DNA of 64,000 nucleotides from Flavobacterium resistens. GTDB taxonomy: Bacteria > Bacteroidota > Bacteroidia > Flavobacteriales > Flavobacteriaceae. A program made the position numbers and the translations under genes. Every line of letters begins with the position of its first letter. The first letter of the stretch is position 1. The notes under the pieces are model-generated. The model was not told where the DNA came from. It saw only the letters and a list, made by a program, of their open reading frames with translations, and did not search any database. The DNA lies in NCBI RefSeq assembly GCF_900182645.1, contig NZ_FXTA01000001.1, positions 868,001-932,000 of the forward strand, given 5' to 3'. Of this stretch, positions 41,942-50,774 are shown one piece after another.

Positions 41942-42638
41942 GACAATTTGGTGTCTGCTGAACAAACAAACTCATATTTGAAGGAGACAAATACGGAATT
42001 CCTAATCCCAAACCTCTTAAAATAAACAATACACCAATAAAAACGGCAACATAAGGAATTGCCTTTTGAATTTTATTTCGAAACGGTAATTTTAATAATG
42101 AATGAATATAGACCACAATGGTCATTAAAGGAATGGTTCCTAATCCGTAAAGCAACATATAGAGAACGCCTAAACTGGCACTTTGCATCGCAATTGCACC
42201 AAATAAAGCCACATATACCATTCCGCAAGGAAGAAAACCATTTAACAAACCAATTATAAAAAGTGATTTGTAACTTTTCTTTTTAAACTGGCTTCCTAAA
42301 CTTGATTTAATTTTTGAGATAACTTTATAAACCGGTTTTGAGAAGTTGTAATTAGCAAATGTTTTTTCAGGAATCAAAACCACAGCAATCATTGCTAAAC
42401 CAATAAAAATTGATATTTTCTGTTGAATTCCTGCCATAAAAAAACCACGTCCTAATAAACCAAAAATTAAACCTATTGTAGCATAAGCGGTCAAACGCCC
42501 TAAATGATAAGTGATAACTTGCGTTACTTTTTTTGCCTCATTCTGATGATCAACTGGAAGCATTACAGCAATTGGCCCACACATTCCCACACAATGCAGA
42601 CTACTGATAATACCTAATATGAATGCAGAATACAACAT
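41937..42638 (-). CDS. Sulfite exporter TauE/SafE-type membrane protein of the cbb3 operon
   Basis: 233 aa with about six hydrophobic segments. GIISSLHCVGMCGPIAVML at the N-terminus and NGFLPCGMVYVALFGA in the middle are the paired Cys-containing motifs of the SafE/CcdA-like family often found after ccoGH. In other bacteria the homologue is linked to copper handling or maturation of cbb3 oxidase. It is the last gene of the cco operon, 7 nt after the FixH gene, and its 3' end is convergent with hemN. Confidence 0.88.
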   Translation of the reverse strand: MLYSAFILGIISSLHCVGMCGPIAVMLPVDHQNEAKKVTQVITYHLGRLTAYATIGLIFGLLGRGFFMAGIQQKISIFIGLAMIAVVLIPEKTFANYNFSKPVYKVISKIKSSLGSQFKKKSYKSLFIIGLLNGFLPCGMVYVALFGAIAMQSASLGVLYMLLYGLGTIPLMTIVVYIHSLLKLPFRNKIQKAIPYVAVFIGVLFILRGLGLGIPYLSPSNMSLFVQQTPNCH

Positions 42639-42645
42639 ATGTAAA

Positions 42646-43095
42646 TTAATTTACGTAAATCACTTCTTTAGTCAAGTATTTTGTTCCGTTATACTGCCAT
42701 TCCATGTTAACGTCCCAACGTCCTTTAATCAATTTATCTTTCGGAATAAATAAAGCTGAGTTTGTCAAGGCAATTTTAGTATTAAAATCAAATTTCTTAT
42801 TTGAAGGGCGATATAATAAAACATTTCCCGTGATTTTATCGCTCTCAAAAGTTGATGGAAACGCCACCTTTACACCTTCTTCTCCAAAAGTAATTGAAGG
42901 TTTTTGCTGTAAATCATGTGCGTTTTGAACACGAGCCATTTCTTCCTGAAAATGTGAATCGTGTTTATAATATTCCTCTACAACCAAATCATTGTCGTAT
43001 TTAGCATTAGACTGAACTTCAAAAACGAAATACAATATAAAACTCATAAAAAGAGCAAAAGCTATAACAATTCCGGTTCCCCAATTTATTTTCAT
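42646..43095 (-). CDS. ccoH: FixH/CcoH family protein
   Basis: 149 aa with one N-terminal helix (WGTGIVIAFALFMSFILYFVF) and an extracytoplasmic domain. The short KYDNDLVVEEYYKHDSHFQEEMAR segment is typical of FixH. CcoH associates with the cbb3 oxidase during assembly in other bacteria. It lies 12 nt after ccoG and 7 nt before the SafE gene, in the usual order of the operon. Confidence 0.9.
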   Translation of the reverse strand: MKINWGTGIVIAFALFMSFILYFVFEVQSNAKYDNDLVVEEYYKHDSHFQEEMARVQNAHDLQQKPSITFGEEGVKVAFPSTFESDKITGNVLLYRPSNKKFDFNTKIALTNSALFIPKDKLIKGRWDVNMEWQYNGTKYLTKEVIYVN

Positions 43096-43107
43096 GATAA
43101 TAGTATT

Positions 43108-44526
43108 TTAATTAAAACTTCTAGGACCTAAAAAATTTGTTTTTGTGGTTTCAAGCAATTCTTTTCCGTTGTAGACACCAATTTTCACTGTGGTTTTATC
43201 GCTTTCCAAAATTGCCTCGTTGATTTCTATGAACAGAGTTCCTTGAGCAGTTTCTTCTCTTTTAATTTTGAAGTTTTTATTCCCTACATTTTTGATTTCA
43301 CCTTTCTGGTCGATTAACTCAAAATGAATATCGTTGTAATCATTCATTGTTTTATTAACGATTTTGTAAGTGTAAACATTGCTTATTTTATCTCCTTTAT
43401 GCTGAAATAATTGCCCTGGTAAACGCAAAATAATCGCTTCTACATTAGTTCTTAAAAATAGCATTCCAACAAAAACACTTAATAAAATGAATAAAACGGC
43501 TGTATAGCCTTTCATTCTATTTGTGAATTTAAAAGTTTCTTTTTTAGCTATTTCATCTTCTGAAGCGTAACGAATAAGGCCTTTTGGCAAACCTACGCTT
43601 TCCATTATATTATCACATTCGTCAATACAAGCCGTACAGTTTGTACATTCTAATTGTGTTCCGTTTCTAATGTCAATTCCCATTGGACATACGTGCACGC
43701 ATTGAAGACAATCAATACAATCACCTTTTCCGGTTAATGCACGGTCTTCTTTTTTATTGAATTTTGCGCGTCCCTCCTCCTTTTCGCCTCGAACAAAATC
43801 ATAGGCAACATTGATCGATTTATTATCGAGAAGAACTCCCTGAAGTCTGCCGTATGGACAAGCAATTATACAAACCTGTTCCCGGAACCAAACAAAAACA
43901 AAATAAAAAACACCCGTAAAAATCAGCAATGCTATAAAATTACTTGCCTGTTTTACAGGACCTTGTTCAATCATTAAAAATAATTGATCACTGCCAACTA
44001 AATAAGCTAAAAACACATTTGCAATACCGAACGAAATCAAAAAGAAAACAGTCCATTTAAAAAGTCTTTTTCTAATTTTTTCGGCATTCCATTCTTGTCG
44101 AGCTAAACGTGATTGAGAGCCTCTGTCACCATCAATCCAATATTCGATTCGGCGAAAGACCATTTCTAAAAAAATAGTCTGTGGACAAATCCAGCCGCAA
44201 AAAATCCTTCCAAAAACAACTGTAAACAAGATTACGAAAACAACGCCAACCAGCATTGAAATGACAAAAAGATAAAAATCTTGTGGCCAAAAAGGAAAAC
44301 CAAAAATATTAAAACGACGTTCTAAAACATTGAACATCATAAATTGGTTACCGTTGATTTTTATAAAAGGATTAGCGACAAGAATAGCTAATAAAACATA
44401 GCTGACAATCTTTCTGTAATTATAGAACTTACCAGACGGTTTTTTAGGAAAAATAAATTTTCTATTACCACTGTCATCGATTGTTCCAATGGTATCTCTA
44501 AAAGCTTCGTCTGGTAAATTTGACAT
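43108..44526 (-). CDS. ccoG: Cytochrome c oxidase accessory protein CcoG (FixG)
   Basis: 472 aa. Five or six hydrophobic segments surround a ferredoxin-like part with two 4Fe-4S motifs: CIDCLQCVHVCPMGID and CTNCTACIDECD (about residues 262-300). An extra Cys pair is in GRIFCGWICPQTIF near residue 110, and an Ig-like domain is at the C-terminus. CcoG is reported to reduce copper for cbb3 oxidase assembly. It lies 5 nt after ccoP. Confidence 0.95.
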   Translation of the reverse strand: MSNLPDEAFRDTIGTIDDSGNRKFIFPKKPSGKFYNYRKIVSYVLLAILVANPFIKINGNQFMMFNVLERRFNIFGFPFWPQDFYLFVISMLVGVVFVILFTVVFGRIFCGWICPQTIFLEMVFRRIEYWIDGDRGSQSRLARQEWNAEKIRKRLFKWTVFFLISFGIANVFLAYLVGSDQLFLMIEQGPVKQASNFIALLIFTGVFYFVFVWFREQVCIIACPYGRLQGVLLDNKSINVAYDFVRGEKEEGRAKFNKKEDRALTGKGDCIDCLQCVHVCPMGIDIRNGTQLECTNCTACIDECDNIMESVGLPKGLIRYASEDEIAKKETFKFTNRMKGYTAVLFILLSVFVGMLFLRTNVEAIILRLPGQLFQHKGDKISNVYTYKIVNKTMNDYNDIHFELIDQKGEIKNVGNKNFKIKREETAQGTLFIEINEAILESDKTTVKIGVYNGKELLETTKTNFLGPRSFN

Positions 44527-44531
44527 GATTT

Positions 44532-45473
44532 TTATTTTTTAACTTCTGTACTATCTTTTGTATTAGTTGTTGCCGCATCTTTTTTTGGAGCACTTTCATC
44601 AACCCAAACTTCTCCTTCCGCTTCTTTTGGATCTTTAGGATTGCTTCCTTGTAAAGACAAAATATAACTTGCCACTTTTTGAATATCTTTTGGCTTCATA
44701 CCATTTGTTTTCCAGGAAACCATACCTTTTCCATCACGACCTCCATTTGTAATAGTGTGGAAAACATTTTTAATTCCTCCTCCTAAAATCCATTTATCAT
44801 CGGTCAGGTTTGGGCCAATTTGTCCTCCCGCATCTGCTCTGTGGCAAGCCGCACAATTTGTCATGAATATCTCTTTACCGGCTGCTAAACTTGGTTCATC
44901 TGTAAGTAAAACAACTGTTTTTTCATCCATTAAATCTGGTGCTGTTTTTAGGTATTCATCAACATCAATTTTAGCCTGAGCCATTTCTTTTTTAAGCTCT
45001 GTTTCCTGGTCATCTCCTCCTAAAATTTCATAATGAACAAGATAAACAGCTCCAAAAATGATACAGATATAGAATAAATACACCCACCAAGGCGGTAAAT
45101 TATTATCAAGCTCTTTGATTCCGTCATAATCATGATCCATTAGCAACTCGCCTTCTTTCTCCATTGGTGGAGTTTTTGTCAGCTTGTGCATCAACTCTTT
45201 GAACCAAGTGCTTTCGCTTAAACTTAGGCTATTTTCGTAATCCAATTTTGCTTTTTCTTCAGGCGACATCAAATGGTACATCACTCGATTAACTGCACTT
45301 AATGTAATTTCAATCGCAACCAAGACAAATAGAAATATAATCAAAAAGACAGAAACCATTGGGAATTTTATAAAAGCTGGTTTATCACCTGAATCAATAA
45401 AATACTCCATCAAAGCAAAACCGATGAAGAAAATAAGTGGTACTCTTACATATACTGGGAAAAATTTTTTCAT
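44532..45473 (-). CDS. ccoP: cbb3-type cytochrome c oxidase subunit III (CcoP), mono-heme
   Basis: 313 aa. Two N-terminal helices (FFPVYVRVPLIFFIGFALMEYF and VSVFLIIFLFVLVAIEITL), then NNLPPWWVYLFYICIIFGAVYLVHYEI, the typical CcoP membrane segment. One heme c site, CAACH (C about residue 208, in FMTNCAACHRADAGGQIGPNL), lies in the periplasmic part; only one CxxCH is present, whereas proteobacterial CcoP has two. The C-terminus is Lys/Asp-rich. It passes electrons to the CcoN/CcoO core. It lies between ccoQ and ccoG in the operon. Confidence 0.95.
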   Translation of the reverse strand: MKKFFPVYVRVPLIFFIGFALMEYFIDSGDKPAFIKFPMVSVFLIIFLFVLVAIEITLSAVNRVMYHLMSPEEKAKLDYENSLSLSESTWFKELMHKLTKTPPMEKEGELLMDHDYDGIKELDNNLPPWWVYLFYICIIFGAVYLVHYEILGGDDQETELKKEMAQAKIDVDEYLKTAPDLMDEKTVVLLTDEPSLAAGKEIFMTNCAACHRADAGGQIGPNLTDDKWILGGGIKNVFHTITNGGRDGKGMVSWKTNGMKPKDIQKVASYILSLQGSNPKDPKEAEGEVWVDESAPKKDAATTNTKDSTEVKK

Positions 45474-45491
45474 TTTATTTATCTTTAGAAA

Positions 45492-45668
45492 TTATACCAA
45501 GTCCTCATTTAAAGGAATTTCACTCATTTCTTTAATCTTGTCTTTTTTATATGAAAACACCCAAAAGGCTAATCCAACAAAAAATAAAAAGAAGATCAAG
45601 AGAGAAAGAATCGGGTAAATTTCTATACCCGATATTGTCTCCATATTGTGTTTTATCTGTTCAAACAT
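45492..45668 (-). CDS. ccoQ: cbb3 oxidase small subunit CcoQ
   Basis: A 58-aa ORF, easy to miss, between ccoNO and ccoP. One transmembrane helix (YPILSLLIFFLFFVGLAFWVFSY, about residues 18-40) is followed by a short charged cytoplasmic end (KKDKIKEMSEIPLNEDLV). That is the normal CcoQ architecture and position. Start ATG 45666-45668, stop 45492-45494. CcoQ stabilises the assembled oxidase in other species. The gaps are 4 nt to ccoNO and 18 nt to ccoP, consistent with tight operon translation. Confidence 0.9.
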   Translation of the reverse strand: MFEQIKHNMETISGIEIYPILSLLIFFLFFVGLAFWVFSYKKDKIKEMSEIPLNEDLV

Positions 45669-45672
45669 AGCC

Positions 45673-47871
45673 TTATTTTTTAGCAGTATCTTTTACTTTT
45701 ATATCAGTACCAAGTCTTTGAATATAAGCGATCAAAGCAACAATTTCTCTTTCGTTCATTGGAACAAATTTTTCGCCTTTTGCTGCTGCTTTCTTCTTAC
45801 TGTCAGCATAACTTTTTACGTAATCAGGATCATTTTCTAAGCTTTTCTCAATAGCAAGAGCTTGAGTTCTTAAATCTTTCAATGCATTTGCAATTTGTGC
45901 CTGACCTGGCTTATCATAAGGAACTCCAAGAGTCTTCATCGCTTGCATTTTCTTTTCAATCAAGGAAATATCCAGCGGTTTGTTGTCAAACAACCATTTG
46001 TAACCTGGCATAATTGAACCGAAAGAAGTGCTTTGCGGATTCCACATGTGATTGAAGTGCCAGTTGTCATTGTACTTGCCTCCTACTCTCAACAAATCTG
46101 GACCTGTACGTTTTGATCCCCATAAAAATGGATGATCGTAAACAAATTCTCCAGCTTTTGCTTGTGGCCCATATCTTTCAACTTCACTTCTAAATGGACG
46201 TACTGATTGCGAATGACAACCTACGCATCCTTCTCTGATATACAAATCGCGTCCTTCAAGTTCTAAAGGCGTATAAGGTTTTACGCTTGAAATTGTCGGG
46301 ATATTTGACTTAACCATAATTGTTGGTACAATTTGAATAATTCCTCCAATCAAGATTGCAATCGTAGCCAATATGGTTAATTGAATAGGTTTTCTTTCTA
46401 GCCAAGTATGAAATTTTTCTCCACTTAATCTATTGCTGCTAATTCTTTCTAATGCTGGAGCCTGTGCTAATTCATCCTCAATTGTATTTCCCGCTTTTAC
46501 TGTCATTATGATATTGTAAACCAAAGTCAGCATCCCAATTAAGTATAAACTTCCTCCAATTGCTCTCATCCAGTATAAAGGCATAATTGCGGTAACTGTT
46601 TCAAGGAAATTTCCGTAGGTTAAAGTTCCGTCTGGATTAAATTGTTTCCACATAGAAGCTTGTTGGAAACCTGCAACGTACATTGGCAATGCGTACAATA
46701 TAATTCCTAAAGTTCCAATCCAGAAATGGAAATTAGCTAGTTTTTTAGAAAATAAAGTACTTTTTGTCATTCGTGGAATCAGCCAATAGATAATACCAAA
46801 TGACATAAATCCATTCCATGCTAAAGCTCCAACGTGTACGTGTGCAATAATCCAGTCTGTATAGTGTGCAATAGCATTCACATTTTTGAAAGAAAGCATT
46901 GGACCTTCAAAAGTTGCCATTCCGTATCCGGTAATAGCCACAACGAAGAATTTCAAAACGGGTTCTTCACGAACTTTATCCCATGCACCTCTTAAAGTTA
47001 AAAGTCCGTTGATCATACCTCCCCAAGAAGGAGCGATAAGCATTACTGAAAATACTACACCTAAATTCTGAGCCCAGTTTGGCAAAGCTGAATATAACAA
47101 GTGGTGAGGCCCAGCCCAGATATAGATAAAGATTAATGACCAAAAGTGAATAATAGATAATCTATACGAATAAATAGGGCGATTTGCTACTTTAGGAATA
47201 AAATAATACATCAATCCTAAAAACGGAGTTGTTAAGAAAAACGCAACCGCATTGTGCCCGTACCACCATTGTACAAGCGCATCCTGAACACCTGCGTAAA
47301 CTGAATAACTTTTTAAAGCAGAAACCGGTAACTCAATATTATTAAAGATATGTAAAACAGCAACAGTTACGAAAGTGGCTAAATAAAACCAAATAGCAAC
47401 ATATAAATGTCTTTCTCTTCGGCGAAGCATTGTACCTATCATATTGATTCCCATCACTACCCAAATCAAGGCAATTGCAATATCAATAGGCCATTCTAAC
47501 TCGGCATACTCTTTTGATGAAGTATAACCTAATGGCAAGGTAATAGCAGCAGCAACAATAATTAACTGCCAGCCCCAGAAATGCAGATTACTTAAAAAAT
47601 CACTGAACATTCTGGCTTTCAGCAAACGCTGGAGCGAGTAATACAAACCCGCAAAAAAGGCATTTCCGACAAAGGCAAAAATAACTGCATTAGTGTGCAA
47701 AGGTCTTAATCGGCCGTAGCTTAGCCACGAAATCCCATCTGTCATGTTGGGAAAAAGGTACATAACCGCTAAGGTCAGCCCTACTAACATACCTACTACT
47801 CCAAAAAGAATAGTGGCATAAATGAATTTTTTTACAATTTTGTTGTCGTAATAAAACTGTTCCATTTCCAT
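45673..47871 (-). CDS. ccoN: Fused cbb3 oxidase subunits I and II (CcoN-CcoO)
   Basis: 732 aa. The N-terminal ~470 residues are the CcoN catalytic subunit with about twelve helices; conserved segments include LRPLHTNAVIFAFVGN, WWYGHNAVAFFLT (a CuB region) and IIAHVHVGALAWNGF with heme-ligand His residues. The C-terminal part has one helix (about 490-515) and a CcoO-type cytochrome c domain with C549-VG-CH, then GSKRTGPDLLRVGGKY and MWNPQSTSFGSIMP (the Met ligand). The fusion is typical of Bacteroidetes. The enzyme reduces oxygen at very low concentration while pumping protons. The operon order is ccoS, this gene, ccoQ, ccoP. ATG 47865 is an alternative start. Confidence 0.96.
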   Translation of the reverse strand: MEMEQFYYDNKIVKKFIYATILFGVVGMLVGLTLAVMYLFPNMTDGISWLSYGRLRPLHTNAVIFAFVGNAFFAGLYYSLQRLLKARMFSDFLSNLHFWGWQLIIVAAAITLPLGYTSSKEYAELEWPIDIAIALIWVVMGINMIGTMLRRRERHLYVAIWFYLATFVTVAVLHIFNNIELPVSALKSYSVYAGVQDALVQWWYGHNAVAFFLTTPFLGLMYYFIPKVANRPIYSYRLSIIHFWSLIFIYIWAGPHHLLYSALPNWAQNLGVVFSVMLIAPSWGGMINGLLTLRGAWDKVREEPVLKFFVVAITGYGMATFEGPMLSFKNVNAIAHYTDWIIAHVHVGALAWNGFMSFGIIYWLIPRMTKSTLFSKKLANFHFWIGTLGIILYALPMYVAGFQQASMWKQFNPDGTLTYGNFLETVTAIMPLYWMRAIGGSLYLIGMLTLVYNIIMTVKAGNTIEDELAQAPALERISSNRLSGEKFHTWLERKPIQLTILATIAILIGGIIQIVPTIMVKSNIPTISSVKPYTPLELEGRDLYIREGCVGCHSQSVRPFRSEVERYGPQAKAGEFVYDHPFLWGSKRTGPDLLRVGGKYNDNWHFNHMWNPQSTSFGSIMPGYKWLFDNKPLDISLIEKKMQAMKTLGVPYDKPGQAQIANALKDLRTQALAIEKSLENDPDYVKSYADSKKKAAAKGEKFVPMNEREIVALIAYIQRLGTDIKVKDTAKK

Positions 47872-47873
47872 AA

Positions 47874-48065
47874 TTAAACTTGTTTTTCTTCGGTTGGTGG
47901 ATTATTTTTTTGAGGGATGTTTTTTGTCTCGTCATCAAAAAGCATTCGGACGGATGGCGTATAATCATCATCGTACTGTCCAGATTTGACAGCGATGATA
48001 AAAGCAATGAAGAAGCCAATTGCTACGCAAATACTAACTGAAATTAATAGATAAATTACACTCAT
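47874..48065 (-). CDS. ccoS: cbb3 oxidase maturation protein CcoS
   Basis: 63 aa: one helix (VIYLLISVSICVAIGFFIAFIIAV) and a short soluble end with GQYDDDYTPSVRMLFDDE, the CcoS signature. In other bacteria CcoS is needed to insert heme and copper into the oxidase. It is the first gene of the operon, 2 nt before ccoNO, and lies just downstream of a FNR-like box and -7 element. Confidence 0.9.
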   Translation of the reverse strand: MSVIYLLISVSICVAIGFFIAFIIAVKSGQYDDDYTPSVRMLFDDETKNIPQKNNPPTEEKQV

Positions 48066-48084
48066 ACCTTTAAAATTATGTTAA

Positions 48085-48092
48085 CAAAATTA
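48085..48092 (-). promoter_or_regulatory. -7 box of the cco operon (TAATTTTG on minus)
   Basis: CAAAATTA on plus, i.e. TAATTTTG on minus, 19 nt before the ccoS ATG. Its 5' end is 29.5 nt from the centre of the palindrome at 48115-48128, the same distance as at hemN. Confidence 0.75.
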
Positions 48093-48114
48093 ACAGGTTA
48101 GTATCGCATAAAAT

Positions 48115-48128
48115 ATGATAATTATCAT
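48115..48128. promoter_or_regulatory. FNR-like box upstream of ccoS (ATGATAATTATCAT)
   Basis: A perfect 14-bp palindrome, ATGAT-N4-ATCAT, 50 nt before the ccoS start. Same half-site as at hemN and ccoI. Confidence 0.8.
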
Positions 48129-48182
48129 AGTCAAAAGACTTATGTTAAATTTAGTAAAAAAATACTTCGGAATTATTTAAAA

Positions 48183-50570
48183 TCATTTTAAATTACTAGA
48201 ACTGAAGTAGTTAGACATGAAAGTCACAAAACTTACGATGGTAATTGTACTCAATGGCATAATAATGGCCGCAACTAACGGAAGAAGATTTCCAGTTATT
48301 GCAAAAGCAAGTCCGACCACGTTATAAAGTAGGGATAAAACGAAACTCATTTTGATGATTAAAATCGATTTATGAGAAAGCTTTAAAAAGTAATTTAAGC
48401 GTGAAAATTCAGTTGCATCTAAAATCGCATCGCAGGCCGGTGAAAAGACATTTACATTCTCTGAAATAGATACCCCAACATTGCTTTGTGCCAACGCTCC
48501 GGCATCATTTAAACCATCTCCAACCATCATGACATTCTGACCTTCATCTTGAAGGTTTTTAATGAATTCTAATTTTTGCTCTGGTTTTTGATTAAAAATA
48601 AGCTCTGTACCTTCTGGCAGAATTTTTTCGAGATTTGCTCTTTCTCCGTCATTGTCTCCTGAAAGAACTTTTAATTTGTATTTTTTACTTAAAGTTAAAA
48701 ATAACGTTGCAAGACCATCTCTATATTGATTTTGGAAATTAAATCGGCCAAAATAGATTTCTCCAATTCTAATATGCAATGCCGTTTTTTCAATTTCAGA
48801 AGAATCCAAATCCGGGCTTTCAACAAATGCAACTGAACCGATTTTTATCGTCTTATTTTCCGTTTTAGCCCATAATCCTTTTCCTGTAATCTCCTCAAAT
48901 TCTTCAATTTTGATTCGTTTAGTTTCTGGCAGGAAATCATAAAGCATTCTGCTCAAAGGATGATTTGAAGCTCGCAAAACATTTTTCAGTAAAATCATAT
49001 TTTCATCAGAAATCGTCGTTCCTTCGTAAAGAATATTTGATTTTTTATTTGTCGTAATTGTCCCCGTTTTATCAAAAACTATTGTATCAACTTTTGCTAA
49101 TTGTTCGATTACTAAAGCATTTTTAAGATACATTTTTTGCTTGCCCATAATTCTTAGAATATTTCCAAAAGTAAATGGTGCAGTAAGCGCCAACGCACAT
49201 GGACAGGCGACAATTAAAACTGCTGTAAAAACATTAAAAGCAGTATTGGCATCAATAAATATCCAATAGCCAAATCCTGCAAAAGCGATTAATAATAGTA
49301 TAGGAGTGAAATAACGGCTTATTTTATCGGTAATTGTTTTGTGTTTTTGATCTACTTTTTTCTGGAAAATTTCATTGCTCCACAGTTGGGTAAGATAACT
49401 TTGGGAAACCGAATGCAATACTTCCATTTCAATAACTTTTCCAATCTGTTTTCCGCCGGCAAATACTTTATCTCCTGATTTTTTCGTAATCGGAACTGCT
49501 TCACCAGTCACAAAACTGTAATCAATATCCGCTTTTTCACTGATCAAAATTCCATCAACCGGAATCAATTCTTGATTTCTGATCAATAATCTGTTTCCTT
49601 TCAAAACATCATAAATCGGCACACTTTCTTCGGAAGTATCCGAATTAATTCTGGTAACCGCAATTGGAAAATAGGATTTAAAATCTCTTTCAAAACTTAA
49701 AAAACTATAGGTTTTAGTTTGAAACATTTTTCCAAGAAGCATGAAGAAAACCAAACCTGTTAAACTATCAAAAAAACCTCCGCCATAATTCATTACAATA
49801 TCAAAAGTGCTTCTAATAAACATGACAATAATTCCCAATGCGATTGGAATATCAATATTTAGCATTTTTGATTTGATGCTTTTATAAGCCGAAACATAAT
49901 AACCGCTCGCTGAATATAAAAAACTCGGTAAAGCCAACAGAAAAATCAAAATCCTGAAAAAAGGCTTGTAATTGTCCAACCAAAATTCTTTGATTTCAAA
50001 ATATTCCGGAAATGAAAGCAGCATAATATTTCCAAAGCAAAAGAAGGCTACACCAAGTTTATAAGTAAGACTTCGATCAACATTGTTTTTTCCGGTTTCA
50101 TAGTTTTCAAGACTTATATAAGGTTCATAACCTATTGAACTCAATAAATAAGCAATTGATTTAAGAGATACAAGCTCAGAGTTAAAAGTAATACGGACTC
50201 TTTTTTGTGGAAAATTAACTTGTGAAATTGAAATTCCCGGCTGAATTCTGTTTAAGTTTTCCAGAATCCATATACAAGAACTGCAGTGTATATGCGGAAT
50301 ATTTAAAGAAACAATAGAAGTATTTCCTTCCTGAAAATCGATTATTTTTGACGTAATAGCCTCATTATCTAAGAAATCATATTTCCCTTGAATATCCTGA
50401 GGAGTTGCACCTGGCGATTTTTCGAAATCATAATAGCAGGTTAAATCATGAAGACTAAAAATTTCATACACGGTTTTACAGCCGGCACAACAAAACTTTT
50501 TTTCATCAAAATTGATTTCTTCATTTTTAGGAATGTCAATCCCGCAATGAAAACAGCTCTGCTCAGTCAT
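48183..50570 (-). CDS. ccoI: Copper P-type ATPase CcoI/FixI
   Basis: 795 aa. The N-terminal Cys-rich part CFHCGIDIPKNEEINFDEKKFCCAGCKTVYE is typical of FixI-type pumps. An HMA domain follows with HCSSCIWILENL (CxxC near residue 98). Then come eight hydrophobic segments, the ion-binding CPCALALTAPF, the phosphorylated Asp in DKTGTIT and the hinge GDGLNDAGALAQ. It exports or delivers copper for assembly of the cbb3 oxidase. It is transcribed separately from the cco operon (117 nt gap) under its own FNR-like box, and is divergent from the Fnr-type regulator gene. Confidence 0.95.
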   Translation of the reverse strand: MTEQSCFHCGIDIPKNEEINFDEKKFCCAGCKTVYEIFSLHDLTCYYDFEKSPGATPQDIQGKYDFLDNEAITSKIIDFQEGNTSIVSLNIPHIHCSSCIWILENLNRIQPGISISQVNFPQKRVRITFNSELVSLKSIAYLLSSIGYEPYISLENYETGKNNVDRSLTYKLGVAFFCFGNIMLLSFPEYFEIKEFWLDNYKPFFRILIFLLALPSFLYSASGYYVSAYKSIKSKMLNIDIPIALGIIVMFIRSTFDIVMNYGGGFFDSLTGLVFFMLLGKMFQTKTYSFLSFERDFKSYFPIAVTRINSDTSEESVPIYDVLKGNRLLIRNQELIPVDGILISEKADIDYSFVTGEAVPITKKSGDKVFAGGKQIGKVIEMEVLHSVSQSYLTQLWSNEIFQKKVDQKHKTITDKISRYFTPILLLIAFAGFGYWIFIDANTAFNVFTAVLIVACPCALALTAPFTFGNILRIMGKQKMYLKNALVIEQLAKVDTIVFDKTGTITTNKKSNILYEGTTISDENMILLKNVLRASNHPLSRMLYDFLPETKRIKIEEFEEITGKGLWAKTENKTIKIGSVAFVESPDLDSSEIEKTALHIRIGEIYFGRFNFQNQYRDGLATLFLTLSKKYKLKVLSGDNDGERANLEKILPEGTELIFNQKPEQKLEFIKNLQDEGQNVMMVGDGLNDAGALAQSNVGVSISENVNVFSPACDAILDATEFSRLNYFLKLSHKSILIIKMSFVLSLLYNVVGLAFAITGNLLPLVAAIIMPLSTITIVSFVTFMSNYFSSSNLK

Positions 50571-50593
50571 AATTTGTTTCTTTTTTAATGTAA

Positions 50594-50601
50594 CAAATAT
50601 T
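50594..50601 (-). promoter_or_regulatory. Probable -7 box of ccoI (AATATTTG on minus)
   Basis: Seven of eight positions fit TAnnTTTG. Its 5' end is 30.5 nt from the centre of the upstream palindrome, close to the 29.5 nt at hemN and ccoS. Confidence 0.5.
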
Positions 50602-50622
50602 CCAAATAAGAATTAACTATAA

Positions 50623-50640
50623 ATATGATATTTATCATAT
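50623..50640. promoter_or_regulatory. FNR-like box upstream of ccoI (ATATGATA-TT-TATCATAT)
   Basis: 8-bp perfect arms with a TT centre, an extended version of the hemN and ccoS boxes, 53 nt before the ccoI start. It is also within the divergent region of the regulator gene. Confidence 0.8.
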
Positions 50641-50749
50641 GAAAATGAAATCAAATTCTAATTTAATAAAATAAAATGGGCGAATTACATCCGTAAAATT
50701 TTTCTGCATATTTTAAGAAAAAACAATGCCTTACAATACGAATATTGGT

Positions 50750-50757
50750 TAATTTTG
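50750..50757 (+). promoter_or_regulatory. -7 box of the Fnr/Crp regulator (TAATTTTG)
   Basis: Full TAnnTTTG match 17 nt before ATG 50775. It overlaps the longer in-frame start at 50745, which is therefore unlikely. Confidence 0.65.
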
Positions 50758-50774
50758 CACTAAATTATATTGCG

